Assembly (NCBI RefSeq): GCF_009928445.1
Contig: NZ_JAABNO010000013.1
Location: 100,616 to 164,615, forward strand
DNA: 64,000 nucleotides
Reading direction: 5' to 3'
Source: Clostridium sp. C8-1-8
GTDB lineage: Bacteria > Bacillota > Clostridia > Clostridiales > Clostridiaceae
Positions 28,236-37,969 of the stretch are shown in pieces (the first letter of the stretch is position 1; each line of letters begins with the position of its first letter). Below the pieces are notes generated by a model. That model was given only the letters and a program-made list of their open reading frames with translations. It ran no database searches and was not told the origin of the DNA. The translations under genes and the position numbers were made by a program.

Positions 28236-29353
28236 CTTCCCTCCCCGCTTAGATGTAACTTTTCAACTCCAGGAATATTAATATCTCCTTGCTTTGATAT
28301 ATCTATAATCTTTATAAGTATCCCCTTACTTCTTAATATATTTATTACTGACGCTGATTCATTATCAATATATGAAGTGATAAGTAGATACACTGTATTT
28401 ATGTCAAATTTATCTCTCTTATTGTATATATAGTCACTGAAGGAGAACTTTGTATTCACATCTATCCTTGAACAATATTCTAAAAATCTTTCAACTGATG
28501 AAGTAGACGGAGGCAATTCGTTGCCGTGTTTTCCAAAATAACTTACGATCTGTCCATTGGTCCATATTCCTGTAGCAACACCTCCATTTATAAGTTCCTT
28601 ACCTATTGAAGCCATCAATTCTATTCCGCTTTCAATATTATTACCTTCATACACATTCCAAAATGGTGTTGTAGTCTGAGTGTTAAATAAAAAGGTAACT
28701 TGTCTATCAGAGGTAAAGTCATATTCTCTTACCATTAGTTTTCCCATTCTTATTGAGGAATTCCAATGTATATCTTTCATCCTATGATCTGTGGTATACT
28801 CCCTAATGCCTTTTACATACAATGGATCTTGAAATATCCACCTCTTCACTATTATATCGCCTAAAAGACTGTTGTTATTAAATTGTAGTTCTGAAAGATT
28901 CTTAACTTTTGGGTATACTATTATTTCAATATAATCTTCAAATTCACGAATATCTTCGGCCAATCCAAAAATATCTCCTATGGATACTTTTATGTTTTTT
29001 AAATAATATATCCCTCTTTTATTTGATGAAAATTTATAATTAAACTTTAGCCTTTCTACTGCTCCGATATTAAAAACATTGGAATAAGATTTTACATCAC
29101 CTATTCTCTCACTATATGATTGGCCTATTCTTTCTAATTCCAATGGAACTTGTTCCTCAACATGAACAAAGGGTATAAATATCTTAGAGAAGTTTTCAAA
29201 ATACATCTTTGCATTTATTTCTTGCCCAGGATACATTGATTTTTTATCAATCTTTCTAAATATTGATAGGTTTCTAAATGCATTTCTTCTTATCTTTTCT
29301 GCTATTATAGAAATTATTGATATAGAAAAAAATAATATTAATATACCACCCAC
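28232..29353 (-). CDS. DUF58 domain protein (vWA-like)
   Basis: 373 residues: a hydrophobic N-terminal helix, a beta-sandwich region and the DUF58 core (REYTTDHRMKDIHWNSSIRMGKLMVREYD, split here as REYTTDHRMKDIHW then KLMVREYD, about residues 185-215). GTG start five bases after GAGGTG. DUF58 proteins act with MoxR ATPases, by analogy with cobalt-chelatase-type AAA+/vWA pairs, in assembling protein or metal centres; the client here is not evident. Confidence 0.9.
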   Translation of the reverse strand: MGGILILFFSISIISIIAEKIRRNAFRNLSIFRKIDKKSMYPGQEINAKMYFENFSKIFIPFVHVEEQVPLELERIGQSYSERIGDVKSYSNVFNIGAVERLKFNYKFSSNKRGIYYLKNIKVSIGDIFGLAEDIREFEDYIEIIVYPKVKNLSELQFNNNSLLGDIIVKRWIFQDPLYVKGIREYTTDHRMKDIHWNSSIRMGKLMVREYDFTSDRQVTFLFNTQTTTPFWNVYEGNNIESGIELMASIGKELINGGVATGIWTNGQIVSYFGKHGNELPPSTSSVERFLEYCSRIDVNTKFSFSDYIYNKRDKFDINTVYLLITSYIDNESASVINILRSKGILIKIIDISKQGDINIPGVEKLHLSGEGR

Positions 29354-29370
29354 GTCAGCACCTCACTGGA

Positions 29371-30324
29371 TTACAGCTTTTCTAAAGGAGTATCTATCTT
29401 ATTTAATATATCTTCTAAAATCTTTTCTTGAGAATCACTTCTAGAGGTTCCAATAGAGGACTTTACAGTTAAACGGTGAGACACAATGCTTACTGCTATG
29501 CTCTTAATATCTTCAGGTATTACATAATCTCTGCCACTAATTGCTGCCAAAGCTTGAGCTCCCCTCATTAAGTTTAAAGTAGCTCTAGGAGATGCTCCTA
29601 ACTCTATATCATAGCTCTTTCTTGTTTCTGAAATTATATCAAGTATATAACTCTTAATCTCTTCACTTACGCTTATTTCTGAGTAATGTTTTTGTACATA
29701 TATTATATCTTCCATAGATATAACCGCTTTCAAATCTTCTAAAGGATCTTCATTCATGTATTTATTTAATATTGCCCTCTCTTCCTCATACTCAGGATAC
29801 CCCATAGAAAGTCTCATAAAAAACCTATCCATCTGTGCTTCAGGAAGCGGGAATGTACCAAACTGCTCAATAGGATTCTGAGTTGCTATTACAAAGAAAG
29901 GGCTATCAAGCTTTAAGGTATTTCCTTCAATAGTAACTTGCCTTTCTTCCATGCACTCAAGTAAAGCTGACTGAGTTCTAGGTGTGGCCCTATTTATTTC
30001 GTCTGCAAGGACTATGTTACTCATCAACGGTCCCTTTTTCAGTTCAAACTCACCTGTTTTTTGGTTATAGAAGTATATTCCAGTCAGATCAGACGGTAAA
30101 AGATCCGGCGTAAACTGAACTCTTTTAAATGTACAGTTTAAAGTCTTCGATAAGGCTTTTGAAAGCTTGGTTTTACCTAGTCCAGGTATGTCCTCTAGAA
30201 GAACATGTCCAGAACAAATAAAAGCTACAATTATTTTATCAATCTTTTCCTCTTTTCCTACTATTACTTTTCCAATATTATTTTGAATTTTTTCTCTAAA
30301 CTTTACAAAATTACTTATTTCCAT
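29371..30324 (-). CDS. MoxR family AAA+ ATPase
   Basis: 317 residues. Walker A is degenerate but functional in this family (EDIPGLGKTKLSKAL, about residue 42), Walker B NIVLADEINRA near 105, sensor IATQNPIEQFGTFPLPEAQMDRF (IATQNP, about 145) and the GASPRATLNLMRGAQ lid. First gene of the operon. Its ATG has no close Shine-Dalgarno site; GGGGGCGAA lies about 30 bases upstream, separated by a short hairpin. Confidence 0.95.
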   Translation of the reverse strand: MEISNFVKFREKIQNNIGKVIVGKEEKIDKIIVAFICSGHVLLEDIPGLGKTKLSKALSKTLNCTFKRVQFTPDLLPSDLTGIYFYNQKTGEFELKKGPLMSNIVLADEINRATPRTQSALLECMEERQVTIEGNTLKLDSPFFVIATQNPIEQFGTFPLPEAQMDRFFMRLSMGYPEYEEERAILNKYMNEDPLEDLKAVISMEDIIYVQKHYSEISVSEEIKSYILDIISETRKSYDIELGASPRATLNLMRGAQALAAISGRDYVIPEDIKSIAVSIVSHRLTVKSSIGTSRSDSQEKILEDILNKIDTPLEKL

Positions 30325-30514
30325 ATAATTCAGGTAATCTAGCGCTTACCCTTCGCCCCCTTTAAACAAATAATTACTAATATTAATATTTATATATAAT
30401 TATAACTATAGAGTTCAAGCATTTGCAACTTTAGTGAGCTATTATATCTATGTTAAATAAAAAACTTTCAAAATATTAATTATTTATTGTATTTTTCGAA
30501 AACTTATCTAAGTT

Positions 30515-30587
30515 TTATTTTTATGCATCTGCCTTTTCTTAACCTTATGTTAAGAAATTCTGGCAGGCTACATATTTTTTACTGTTT
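30515..30587 (-). repeat. Dispersed hairpin repeat, copy C
   Basis: Read on the minus strand: CAGTAAAAAAT..., GCCTGCCAGAATTTCTT, loop, AAGAAAAGGCAGATGC, ATAAAAATAA. In this copy TTTCTTAAC and GTTAAGAAA form a perfect inner stem. Copies A (43168-43246) and B (52206-52270) are in the plus orientation; D (50405-50440) is partial. A second small hairpin (AAAACTTA/TAAGTTTT) adjoins it. Confidence 0.75.
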
Positions 30588-30658
30588 ACCCTAAGTTACT
30601 GTTCTAAAACCTTTATATCCCTAGGTTTAGATAACAAAAATTGCATACTTTTAACAGT

Positions 30659-30700
30659 AAAAAAAGCAAATGGAGCTGGTTAACCAACTCCATTTGCTTC
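30659..30700 (-). terminator. Strong bidirectional terminator
   Basis: GCAAATGGAG-C-TGGTT / AACCA-A-CTCCATTTGC with T-tracts on the minus strand (TTTTTTT). Ends the candidate small RNA. 30325-30514 contains no gene. Confidence 0.85.
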
Positions 30701-30774
30701 TTATCTCACCTAAATTCCCACAAATACCATAATTGAAGAAACGGTAATCTTTTTTGTATACGTTATCATCAACT
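30659..30774 (-). ncRNA. Candidate small RNA, about 115 nt
   Basis: A strong promoter (30781-30808) would start a minus-strand transcript near 30774, and a near-perfect 16-bp hairpin (30666-30697) followed by TTTTTTT ends it. No open reading frame with a ribosome-binding site lies between, and the next gene (moxR) begins 335 bases further on. No known RNA family was recognised. It could alternatively be an attenuated leader of moxR. Confidence 0.5.
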
Positions 30775-30780
30775 AACTTA

Positions 30781-30808
30781 ATTATACCACATACATTAAA
30801 TTTTGCAA
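30781..30808 (-). promoter_or_regulatory. Extended -10 promoter of the candidate small RNA
   Basis: Minus strand TTGCAA (30808-30803), 16-base spacer ending TGG, TATAAT (30786-30781). Confidence 0.65.
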
Positions 30809-31008
30809 TATAAAATAATAAATTTTGTATAAAACTAGAATCTTTTATTCAATTATCCAGTGTTTAATTTATTTCCGTACTGAATATGTAATAAAGTAAA
30901 GACGTATACTAATTTAAACGACTATATTTAAGGATTTCATACTTTAATAAAACCTATTTTAATTAATAAATCTTTAAATATACAACCTATATTTGTTAAA
31001 TTTTTATC

Positions 31009-31036
31009 TTTACAAAACAGCTAGTTAGTGTATAAT
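31009..31036 (+). promoter_or_regulatory. Promoter of the flavodiiron gene
   Basis: TTTACA (31009-31014), 16-base spacer, TATAAT (31031-31036), 75 bases before the GTG start. Confidence 0.7.
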
Positions 31037-31110
31037 ATATATATAACAAATAATAATTATTAATTAATAAACGGTTTGTATTATGTGAATAGTTAAGGAG
31101 AGTGATTTTA

Positions 31111-33765
31111 GTGCGTTCTTTAGAAGTTAAAAATGACATTCATTGGGTAGGAGCTTTAGATCCTGATTTAAGAATCTTTGATATTATAATGTATACTCCA
31201 AACGGAACAACTTACAACTCTTATGTAGTTAAGGGTAGTGAAAAAGTAGCAATATTTGAAACAGTTAAGGTTCAATTCTTTGATCAATATATTGCAAGAT
31301 TAAAAAGCCTAGATGTTGATATAAATAATATAGACTATATAGTAGTTGATCATACTGAACCAGATCATGCTGGCTCAGTTGCAAAATTATTAGAGCTTTC
31401 ACCTAACGCAAAAATAGTAGGTTCAGCTCCAGCTATAAAGTTTATGCATAAAATAGCAAATACTAAATTTGAAGCCATAGTAGTTAATGATGGTGATACT
31501 ATAAGTTTAGGTAATAAGACATTACAATTCTTATCAGTACCATTCTTACATTGGCCAGATTCTATATATACTTATGTAAAAGAAGATAAGGTATTAATAA
31601 CTTGTGATTCTTTTGGAAGCCACTTCTGCTTTGAAGGAGTATTTGATGATTTAATACCGGCAGAAGATCACGACAGATATATGGAGTCATTAAGATACTA
31701 TTATGATTGTATAATGGGACCATTTAAACCTTATGTACTTAAGGCTATAGATAAGATAAAGGATTTAGAAATCGATACTATATGTACAGGACACGGACCA
31801 ATCTTAAGAACAACTCCTTGGGATGTAGTTAAGCTTTATAAAGAATGGAGCACTCCTGCTTCTCCAAGAGAAGATGGCAAAAAGAAAATAACTATTTCTT
31901 ACGTTTCAGCTTACGGCTATACTGAGCAGCTTGCTTATAAGATAGCTGAAGGCATAAACTCAACTGGAGCATATGAAATTAAAGTTTATAATGTAATAAA
32001 TCACGACATGAAGGATATTGTAGCTGATATAAGCGATTCAGATGGTATACTATTCGGTTCTCCAACAATTGTAAGTGAATTGCTAGAACCTATAAGAGAT
32101 GTGCTATCAAAATTAAATCCTGTAATTCATGGTGGAAAAGTTGCAGCAGCATTTGGTTCCTATGGATGGAGCGGAGAAGCTGTTCCAAGAATTGAAACAA
32201 GATTAGAAGAACTTAAGATGAAGATTTATGGACCAGGATTAAAGATAAATTTCAAGCCATCAGAAGAAGACTTGCAAAAAGCCTTCGAATTTGGTGTTGG
32301 ATTTGGTGAAATGGTCCTTGAAAAAAAAAAGTCTGACTTCAAACCCAAAAAACAATCAACAATAGAAAAAATTGAGGGTGGAGACGGAGAATTAAAGCTT
32401 TGGAAATGTGTTATATGCGGAGAAATATTTGAAGGAGAACTTCCTCCTGAAATATGTCCAGTATGTGGTGCTGGAAGTGATCAATTTGTCGAAGTTGAAA
32501 GAGAAGCTGCTGCACCTGTAAAAGAAAGTAATGATCGCTATGTTATTATTGGTAATGGAGCAGCAGGCTTCTACGCCGCTAAATCCATAAGAGAAAATAA
32601 TAAAAAAGGTGACATCACAATAGTCTCCAAAGAAGAAGTTAGATCTTACTTTAGACCTCAGCTATCAGATTTGATAACAAAAGATATTTCTGATGAGAAA
32701 TTTTATATAGCTTCTGAAAAATGGTACGAAGAAAATTCTATTACTCAGTTATTAGGAGTTACAGTTACAAGCATAGATTCTAATGACAAGGTAGTTTCAT
32801 TAAATAATGGACAAAATTTAAGCTATGATAAGTTAATACTAGCTAACGGAAGTTATAACTTTATACCTCCTACTGCAGTTATTTCAGATAAAGGCGAAAG
32901 TTTAGCTGAAATTAATTCTTTCAACTATAAAACATTCGATGGAGTGTACACAATAAAGGATTTAAATGATACTTTTGAAGTTAGAGATGCTTTAAAACTC
33001 TCAAAAAAAGTTATCGTCATAGGTGGAGGCCTTCTTGGTTTAGAAGCCGCTGCTGAAATATCTAAAAAAGGTACAGAAGTTGCTGTAGTAGAATTCTTAC
33101 CAAGATTACTTCCTAGACAACTAGATGAAGATGGTTCAAAATTATTTAAAGATATAATTGATAATTCTGAAGTTGACATATTATTAGGAGAATGCTGCAA
33201 AGAAATTGTGGTTAAAGATAATAAAGTGGTTGGAATAAAACTTGGAAGTGGAAAAACTCTTGACTGTGATCTTCTTCTATTCTCAGTTGGTGTTAGACCA
33301 CATTGTGAATTAGCGAAGCTTGCTGGTGTAGATATTAATCGTGGTATTTTAGTTAATGACAACATGGAAACTAACATTGCTGATATCTACGCTTGTGGTG
33401 ATGTAGCTGAACTTAATGGAATAGTTTATGGAAACTGGCCTGCTGCTATAGAAATGGGTAAAGTAGCTGGTACCAACTCAGTAGTTAGTTGTAAAGCCTT
33501 TAACAAGTTTGTATCTTCAGTTATGTTTAACGCTCTAGGAGCTCATGTTTTTTCTGCTGGTTCAGTAGACTTTGCAGATGAGTCTCTTGAAGAAGTACCT
33601 TATAACAACCTACCTGAAGGTCAGTATGGAAAGTTATTCTTTAAAGCTGATAAGCTAGTGGCTGGAATACTAATAGGTGGACTAGCAAAAGCTACAAAAA
33701 TTCTTAGTGGTATAGGTAAAGGTATATCTAAATCAGAAGCAGTTTCTTCAGGTTTAATTTCATAA
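31111..33765 (+). CDS. Flavodiiron protein-rubredoxin-NAD(P)H:rubredoxin reductase fusion (class F type)
   Basis: 884-residue soluble enzyme that should reduce O2 (or NO) directly with NAD(P)H. Domains in order: metallo-beta-lactamase-like diiron domain (1-250) with HTEPDH, LHWPDS, CDSFGSH and CTGHGP ligand motifs; flavodoxin-like FMN domain (~255-400); rubredoxin (about 430-465, CVIC...CPVC); and an FAD/NAD reductase (~476-884, IGNGAAG and [12 protein letters not shown] dinucleotide folds, ACGDVAE). The GTG at 31111 lies ten bases after AAGGAG; the GTG at 31102 is only one base away and is rejected. All electron-transfer partners are in one chain, as in the class F protein of Trichomonas. 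Confidence 0.96.
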   Translation: MRSLEVKNDIHWVGALDPDLRIFDIIMYTPNGTTYNSYVVKGSEKVAIFETVKVQFFDQYIARLKSLDVDINNIDYIVVDHTEPDHAGSVAKLLELSPNAKIVGSAPAIKFMHKIANTKFEAIVVNDGDTISLGNKTLQFLSVPFLHWPDSIYTYVKEDKVLITCDSFGSHFCFEGVFDDLIPAEDHDRYMESLRYYYDCIMGPFKPYVLKAIDKIKDLEIDTICTGHGPILRTTPWDVVKLYKEWSTPASPREDGKKKITISYVSAYGYTEQLAYKIAEGINSTGAYEIKVYNVINHDMKDIVADISDSDGILFGSPTIVSELLEPIRDVLSKLNPVIHGGKVAAAFGSYGWSGEAVPRIETRLEELKMKIYGPGLKINFKPSEEDLQKAFEFGVGFGEMVLEKKKSDFKPKKQSTIEKIEGGDGELKLWKCVICGEIFEGELPPEICPVCGAGSDQFVEVEREAAAPVKESNDRYVIIGNGAAGFYAAKSIRENNKKGDITIVSKEEVRSYFRPQLSDLITKDISDEKFYIASEKWYEENSITQLLGVTVTSIDSNDKVVSLNNGQNLSYDKLILANGSYNFIPPTAVISDKGESLAEINSFNYKTFDGVYTIKDLNDTFEVRDALKLSKKVIVIGGGLLGLEAAAEISKKGTEVAVVEFLPRLLPRQLDEDGSKLFKDIIDNSEVDILLGECCKEIVVKDNKVVGIKLGSGKTLDCDLLLFSVGVRPHCELAKLAGVDINRGILVNDNMETNIADIYACGDVAELNGIVYGNWPAAIEMGKVAGTNSVVSCKAFNKFVSSVMFNALGAHVFSAGSVDFADESLEEVPYNNLPEGQYGKLFFKADKLVAGILIGGLAKATKILSGIGKGISKSEAVSSGLIS

Positions 33766-33776
33766 CTGGGAGATTA

Positions 33777-33812
33777 AAAGAGGTAAAGATATAATCTTTA
33801 CCTCTTTCTTTT
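33777..33812. terminator. Bidirectional terminator (flavodiiron / ssb)
   Basis: AAAGAGGTAAAGAT-ata-ATCTTTACCTCTTT with TCTTTT on the plus and TTTTAAT on the minus strand, between convergent genes. Confidence 0.9.
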
Positions 33813-34173
33813 AGTTACTATCTTCGCTTACTAATTCATCATTTTCTACATTCTTCTTATTGCCTACAAATCTAAAATCTTCTGCTACGACTTCTGCTAT
33901 GTATTTCTTATTACCATCCTTGTCCTCATAGCTTCCCGTTCTTAGTCTTCCACTCAAACTGATTATGCTTCCTTTTTTCATATATTTACAAACAACTTCA
34001 GCCTTTCTGCCCCAAAGAGTAACAGGAATTAAATCCGATTTTCTTTCCCCGTCTGAAGATTTAAAGTTTCTTTCTACAGCAATAATAAACTTAGTATATA
34101 TTTTCTCGCTGTCTTCAACTATTCTTAGTTCAGGGTCTCTTATTAATCTTCCTAATAAAACAATTTTATTCAT
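33811..34173 (-). CDS. ssb: Single-stranded DNA-binding protein, short form
   Basis: 120 residues of OB fold (MNKIVLLGRLIRDPELR, FIIAVERNF, IPVTLWGRKAEVVCKYMKKGS, SGRLRTGSYED). Ends in an acidic NDELVSEDSN tail but lacks the long linker and the DDDIPF-type hexapeptide of the housekeeping SSB, so it is probably a secondary, SsbB-like protein. Single-gene unit; ATG after AGGAGG. Confidence 0.92.
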   Translation of the reverse strand: MNKIVLLGRLIRDPELRIVEDSEKIYTKFIIAVERNFKSSDGERKSDLIPVTLWGRKAEVVCKYMKKGSIISLSGRLRTGSYEDKDGNKKYIAEVVAEDFRFVGNKKNVENDELVSEDSN

Positions 34174-34261
34174 AACTTAAACCTCCTGAAAATTCTTATT
34201 GTAAATTCTATCCACTCAGGAAGTTTTTATACACTTATATACATTTATTTAATAATTTTTA

Positions 34262-35092
34262 TCATTCAGCAAGAACTGCATTAATTTCCCCTCCGAGAAG
34301 AAGTATAAGTGAGGTTAAAAATAGCCAAGTCATTAAAATAAACACTGCTCCTAGACTACCATAAAACCTTGAGTAGTTGCTAAAGTTGTTCACATAGTAA
34401 GAAAATATATAGGATACCACTAACCACCCTATAGTACTAACTACTGCACCAGGTAACACCTCCGACCAACCAAGTTTTCTATTAGGGGTAAAATGATATA
34501 GCGATGCAAAAACTAATATCATAATTGATATCATAACTATAAACCTTACCATATCCCAAACAAACTTTATAGCTTCATCAAATGGAAACCTAGCCATTAG
34601 AAAGTGACCTATTAAATCTCCAAAAACCATAAGAAATAGAGTTATAACTATCATTAGAGCAAAAACTATAGTACACATTATAGCGATAGACGTAACCTTT
34701 ATATAAGATCTACTTTCCTTTACCTCATAAGCTTTATTTAACCCTTTTATAACACCACTAAATCCTGAAGAAGATGTCCATAAAGCCAATAGCAAACTTA
34801 TCCATAATAGGTTCTTTTGCTGAACCTCTACCACCTCTACTACAGTAGACTTTATCAACTCAAAGGCACTAACAGGAAGTATCAAACTTAAGCTAGAGAG
34901 AACTTGCTCACTACTTAAATTACTCATACCTACAATCGTCATAATAAACATCAAAAACGGAAAAAACGAAAGTATCAGATTATACGCTAATTGAGATGCT
35001 AAAGCAAAAATATCATCTTCAATAACTTTTTTAATAAGAATTTTAAAAGTATCAATTAAACAATTCTTTTTCACTAAACAGTCTTTATTCAT
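34262..35092 (-). CDS. YihY/BrkB family inner-membrane protein
   Basis: 276 residues with six hydrophobic helices and the family motif ALASQLAYNLILSFFPFLMF near residue 30 and LPGAVVSTIGWLVVSYIFSYYV near 210. Formerly annotated as ribonuclease BN; that activity is not supported for this family. ATG at 35092 is preferred to a TTG one codon earlier because of spacing from AGGTGG. Confidence 0.9.
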   Translation of the reverse strand: MNKDCLVKKNCLIDTFKILIKKVIEDDIFALASQLAYNLILSFFPFLMFIMTIVGMSNLSSEQVLSSLSLILPVSAFELIKSTVVEVVEVQQKNLLWISLLLALWTSSSGFSGVIKGLNKAYEVKESRSYIKVTSIAIMCTIVFALMIVITLFLMVFGDLIGHFLMARFPFDEAIKFVWDMVRFIVMISIMILVFASLYHFTPNRKLGWSEVLPGAVVSTIGWLVVSYIFSYYVNNFSNYSRFYGSLGAVFILMTWLFLTSLILLLGGEINAVLAE

Positions 35093-35209
35093 CAAACCAC
35101 CTTTTTATAATGCTAATAGTAATAATATATTGTTATTATATACATTAATATTCCCTATAAAACTTAAATTATATCGGAGTTTTTTGTAAATCCGTATTTT
35201 ACATAAAGT

Positions 35210-35239
35210 AAAAAACTCTCATCATAAAGATGAGAGTTT
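35210..35239 (-). terminator. Terminator of the flippase gene at 35.3 kb
   Basis: AAACTCTCATC / GATGAGAGTTT, 11-bp perfect stem with 5-base loop, then TTTTTACTTT on the minus strand. Confidence 0.9.
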
Positions 35240-35253
35240 AAGAACTTTAAGAA

Positions 35254-36714
35254 CTATGCCTTACTAGCTTTCTTAAAAAACTTATTTATAAAAGCTAACA
35301 GTACTTTATCTCTTGTAAGGTATAATACACCAACATAATATAGTACATTTATTGTAACCGCAAGTAAAAACACAGGAACAACCCTATTTGTAACCATTCT
35401 TATCACTAAGGTTATAGGTATAAATAGAATCGAGTATAAAAGATATTTAAGCTTTTCCATAGTGAATAGATTTATCTTTACTTTAAGTACAAATACCGCA
35501 TAAATAAATTCCATACTTATTAAAATAAAATTAGCTAATGCAGTGGTATATATTGCTGTAACTGCACTAAATATCCCTAGCCTTACTAGAGTAATATTAA
35601 AGAATAGGTTCATTAAACCTGCTCCTAATATAAATAAGACAAGTCTTTTTTCTTTTCTTTTTACATATAGTATCTGATTAGTGAAAACAGACTCAAATGC
35701 AGAGGTTATCATAAACAAAGTAAAACCTTTTAGAACAGGAACAGTATCTATATACTTAGCTCCACCGTATATAAGCACTATCTCTCTAGCAGTGACAAAT
35801 ATGCCTATAGCTGCTGGAAATATGAAAGCAAATAGATTCTCGCACACTTTATTTAAAAGATTATGATATCCATCTTCATCATCCTTGGCCACTATATTGG
35901 CGAGCCTTGGAATAGTTACATATACCACCGACAATATTAAAGTATTAAGCATAGATGTTATGTATGAAGAAAGCGTATAATACGCAACGGACCTATCACT
36001 TACATAATCACCAAGCATTACTCTGTCAAGCTGTATATAAAGCATGTTGGCATTCCCCATTATAAGTGACATTAATAAGTACTTAACGTGTATGCTTAAA
36101 TTTAGATTTTTAAAACTAAAACCTATTCTTTTCTTTATGTAAATAAAGCTTACAAAATAATTTATAAGAGTATATGCATTTATTATTACTGTGTATATAA
36201 TATAGTCTTTCTCTGTTCTTACAAATGCAAATAAGCAGACAAGGTAAATTATTCTTACTATTATGGTTTTTATAGCTATAAAATCATAGTTTTCTAAAGC
36301 TTCATTTGCCCACTCTATATAAAATACGTTAGCAAATATATTAATTGAATATAGCATCAGTACTGGGTACTTTACTGTTCCTCCATACTTTGCATTAGTA
36401 AACATGATAAATATTGATAAGACCACAATATTAGCTATTACCCCAATAACAAATAAGCTAGTGAATACTGTCTTAAGTTTTTCCTTATCATTTCTTATCC
36501 TACTCATTTCTCTTAATCCATATTGATATATGCCAAAGGTGGCGAAAATATAGAAATAATTATAGATTGCATCAGCATGATTAATCATTCCCATATTATT
36601 GTCCCCTATTACTCTATAGGCATATGGACCTATTATAAGTGGTACTAATATATTAAAAGTACTTAATAAAACCTTGAATATTACATTTCTCGTAATAGAT
36701 TTGTTCTTCTCCAT
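35254..36714 (-). CDS. Polysaccharide flippase, MATE/Wzx (RfbX-like) family
   Basis: 486 residues with about 14 hydrophobic segments. The start ITRNVIFKVLLSTFNILVPL-IIGPYAYRVIG and FGIYQYGLREMSRIR near residue 60 are typical of lipid-linked oligosaccharide flippases. It is a close paralogue of the protein at 55656-57113 (same motifs at the same positions), yet no glycosyltransferase lies beside it. Single-gene transcription unit. Confidence 0.92.
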   Translation of the reverse strand: MEKNKSITRNVIFKVLLSTFNILVPLIIGPYAYRVIGDNNMGMINHADAIYNYFYIFATFGIYQYGLREMSRIRNDKEKLKTVFTSLFVIGVIANIVVLSIFIMFTNAKYGGTVKYPVLMLYSINIFANVFYIEWANEALENYDFIAIKTIIVRIIYLVCLFAFVRTEKDYIIYTVIINAYTLINYFVSFIYIKKRIGFSFKNLNLSIHVKYLLMSLIMGNANMLYIQLDRVMLGDYVSDRSVAYYTLSSYITSMLNTLILSVVYVTIPRLANIVAKDDEDGYHNLLNKVCENLFAFIFPAAIGIFVTAREIVLIYGGAKYIDTVPVLKGFTLFMITSAFESVFTNQILYVKRKEKRLVLFILGAGLMNLFFNITLVRLGIFSAVTAIYTTALANFILISMEFIYAVFVLKVKINLFTMEKLKYLLYSILFIPITLVIRMVTNRVVPVFLLAVTINVLYYVGVLYLTRDKVLLAFINKFFKKASKA

Positions 36715-36910
36715 AAAGCTAACCTTCCGTTAAAATAATAATTTGAATAATACAATCTTATATATTCTTCTATAGTTAAAAGTATAAAAATAAATATTCT
36801 TTACAAGATGTAATTATATTTTATAGTTTCAATATTGTCCATTAATAAAGTGTTACAATTAATCATTTCTCATAATTAACCCACTATCTGCTACAATAAC
36901 TTCTTTTTAT

Positions 36911-36947
36911 TAGGCTATGTTTAAACACAGTGGTTTAACATAGCCTT
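36911..36947 (+). terminator. Hairpin in the divergent region before the aldose epimerase
   Basis: GGCTATGTTtAAAC / GTTTAACATAGCC followed by TTTTATT on the plus strand. It sits just upstream of an extended -10 (TGATATAAT at 36962-36970), between divergent genes, so it either ends an unseen plus-strand transcript or acts as a structural element. Confidence 0.45.
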
Positions 36948-36998
36948 TTATTAAAGTAAAGTGATATAATTAATACATATTTGTAAGGAGTGATTTAC

Positions 36999-37877
36999 GT
37001 GATAAATACTATAGAAAACAATTTTTTGAAGATTAGTAGTTCAACCTATGGAGGAGAACTTCACAGTATCTTCTCAAAATCAGACAATACAGAGCGTCTC
37101 TGGAACGGAGATGAAACTTACTGGAAGTATCATGCACCAATACTATTTCCTATAGTTGGGAAAGTAAACAATAACCAATACTTAGTTAATGGAGAAAAAT
37201 ACTCTTTACCTCAGCATGGCCTTGCTAGAGTACAAGATTTCTCTTTACTAAATAAAACTGAAAACTCTATTACTTATGAATTAATATATTCTGAAGAAAC
37301 CTTAAAGGTTTATCCTTTTAAATTCTCATTAAAAATAAGCTATATAATAGAAAATAACACTTTAACTATAGACTATACTGTAACCAATTTAGACTCCAAA
37401 GTTATGCCTTTCTCCATAGGGGCTCATCCTGCTTTTATGTGCCCTATACTAGAAAATGAATCATTAAGCGACTACTACTTTGAATTCAACAAAGAGGAGA
37501 CCGCTTCATTAATACCACTTAATAATGACGGATTTTTAAGAAGAGAGGCTGTTCCATTTCTAAAGAATGAAAATAATATAATGTTATCAAAAAAATTATT
37601 TATGAATGATGCACTGGTTCTAAAACAGTTAGTTTCTACAAAAATATCCTTAAAGTCCAGGAACCACTCTAAATCCTTAGATTTCGATTTTAGTGGTTTT
37701 CCATATCTAGGCCTTTGGTCTAAACCAACTGGAGCTCCTTTTGTTTGTATAGAGCCTTGGTATGGTCATGCAGATTATGAGGACTTCACTGGTGAGTTTT
37801 CAGATAAGGAAGGTGTATTAAATCTAGATAAAGGCAAAAGTTTTAACTGCTCTTATTCAGTAACCATAAATTCTTAA
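36999..37877 (+). CDS. Aldose 1-epimerase family protein (LacX-like)
   Basis: 292-residue beta-sandwich mutarotase-type protein. Conserved HGLARVQDF (near residue 70), GAHPAF (~145) and EPWYGHADYE near the C-terminus are visible. The GTG at 36999 is eight bases from AAGGAG; an in-frame GTG three codons upstream overlaps the site and is rejected. Substrate not deducible; LacX-like members act on sugars or sugar phosphates. Confidence 0.9.
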   Translation: MINTIENNFLKISSSTYGGELHSIFSKSDNTERLWNGDETYWKYHAPILFPIVGKVNNNQYLVNGEKYSLPQHGLARVQDFSLLNKTENSITYELIYSEETLKVYPFKFSLKISYIIENNTLTIDYTVTNLDSKVMPFSIGAHPAFMCPILENESLSDYYFEFNKEETASLIPLNNDGFLRREAVPFLKNENNIMLSKKLFMNDALVLKQLVSTKISLKSRNHSKSLDFDFSGFPYLGLWSKPTGAPFVCIEPWYGHADYEDFTGEFSDKEGVLNLDKGKSFNCSYSVTINS

Positions 37878-37904
37878 GGAATACTATATTTTTTCATAGC
37901 TAGT

Positions 37905-37948
37905 AAAAGAACTGGCTGAAGCAACATCCTTCAGCCAGTTCTATTTTT
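37905..37948. terminator. Bidirectional terminator (epimerase / helicase)
   Basis: AGAACTGGCTGAAG-caacatc-CTTCAGCCAGTTCT, 14-bp perfect stem followed by ATTTTTG (plus) and TTTTACTAG (minus). Confidence 0.9.
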
Positions 37949-37969
37949 GCACATTTACTTTTTCAATTT

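Noticed and set aside
32925..33377. 150-codon minus-strand reading frame inside the flavodiiron gene
   Set aside because: Antisense shadow of a clearly conserved domain; no ribosome-binding site.
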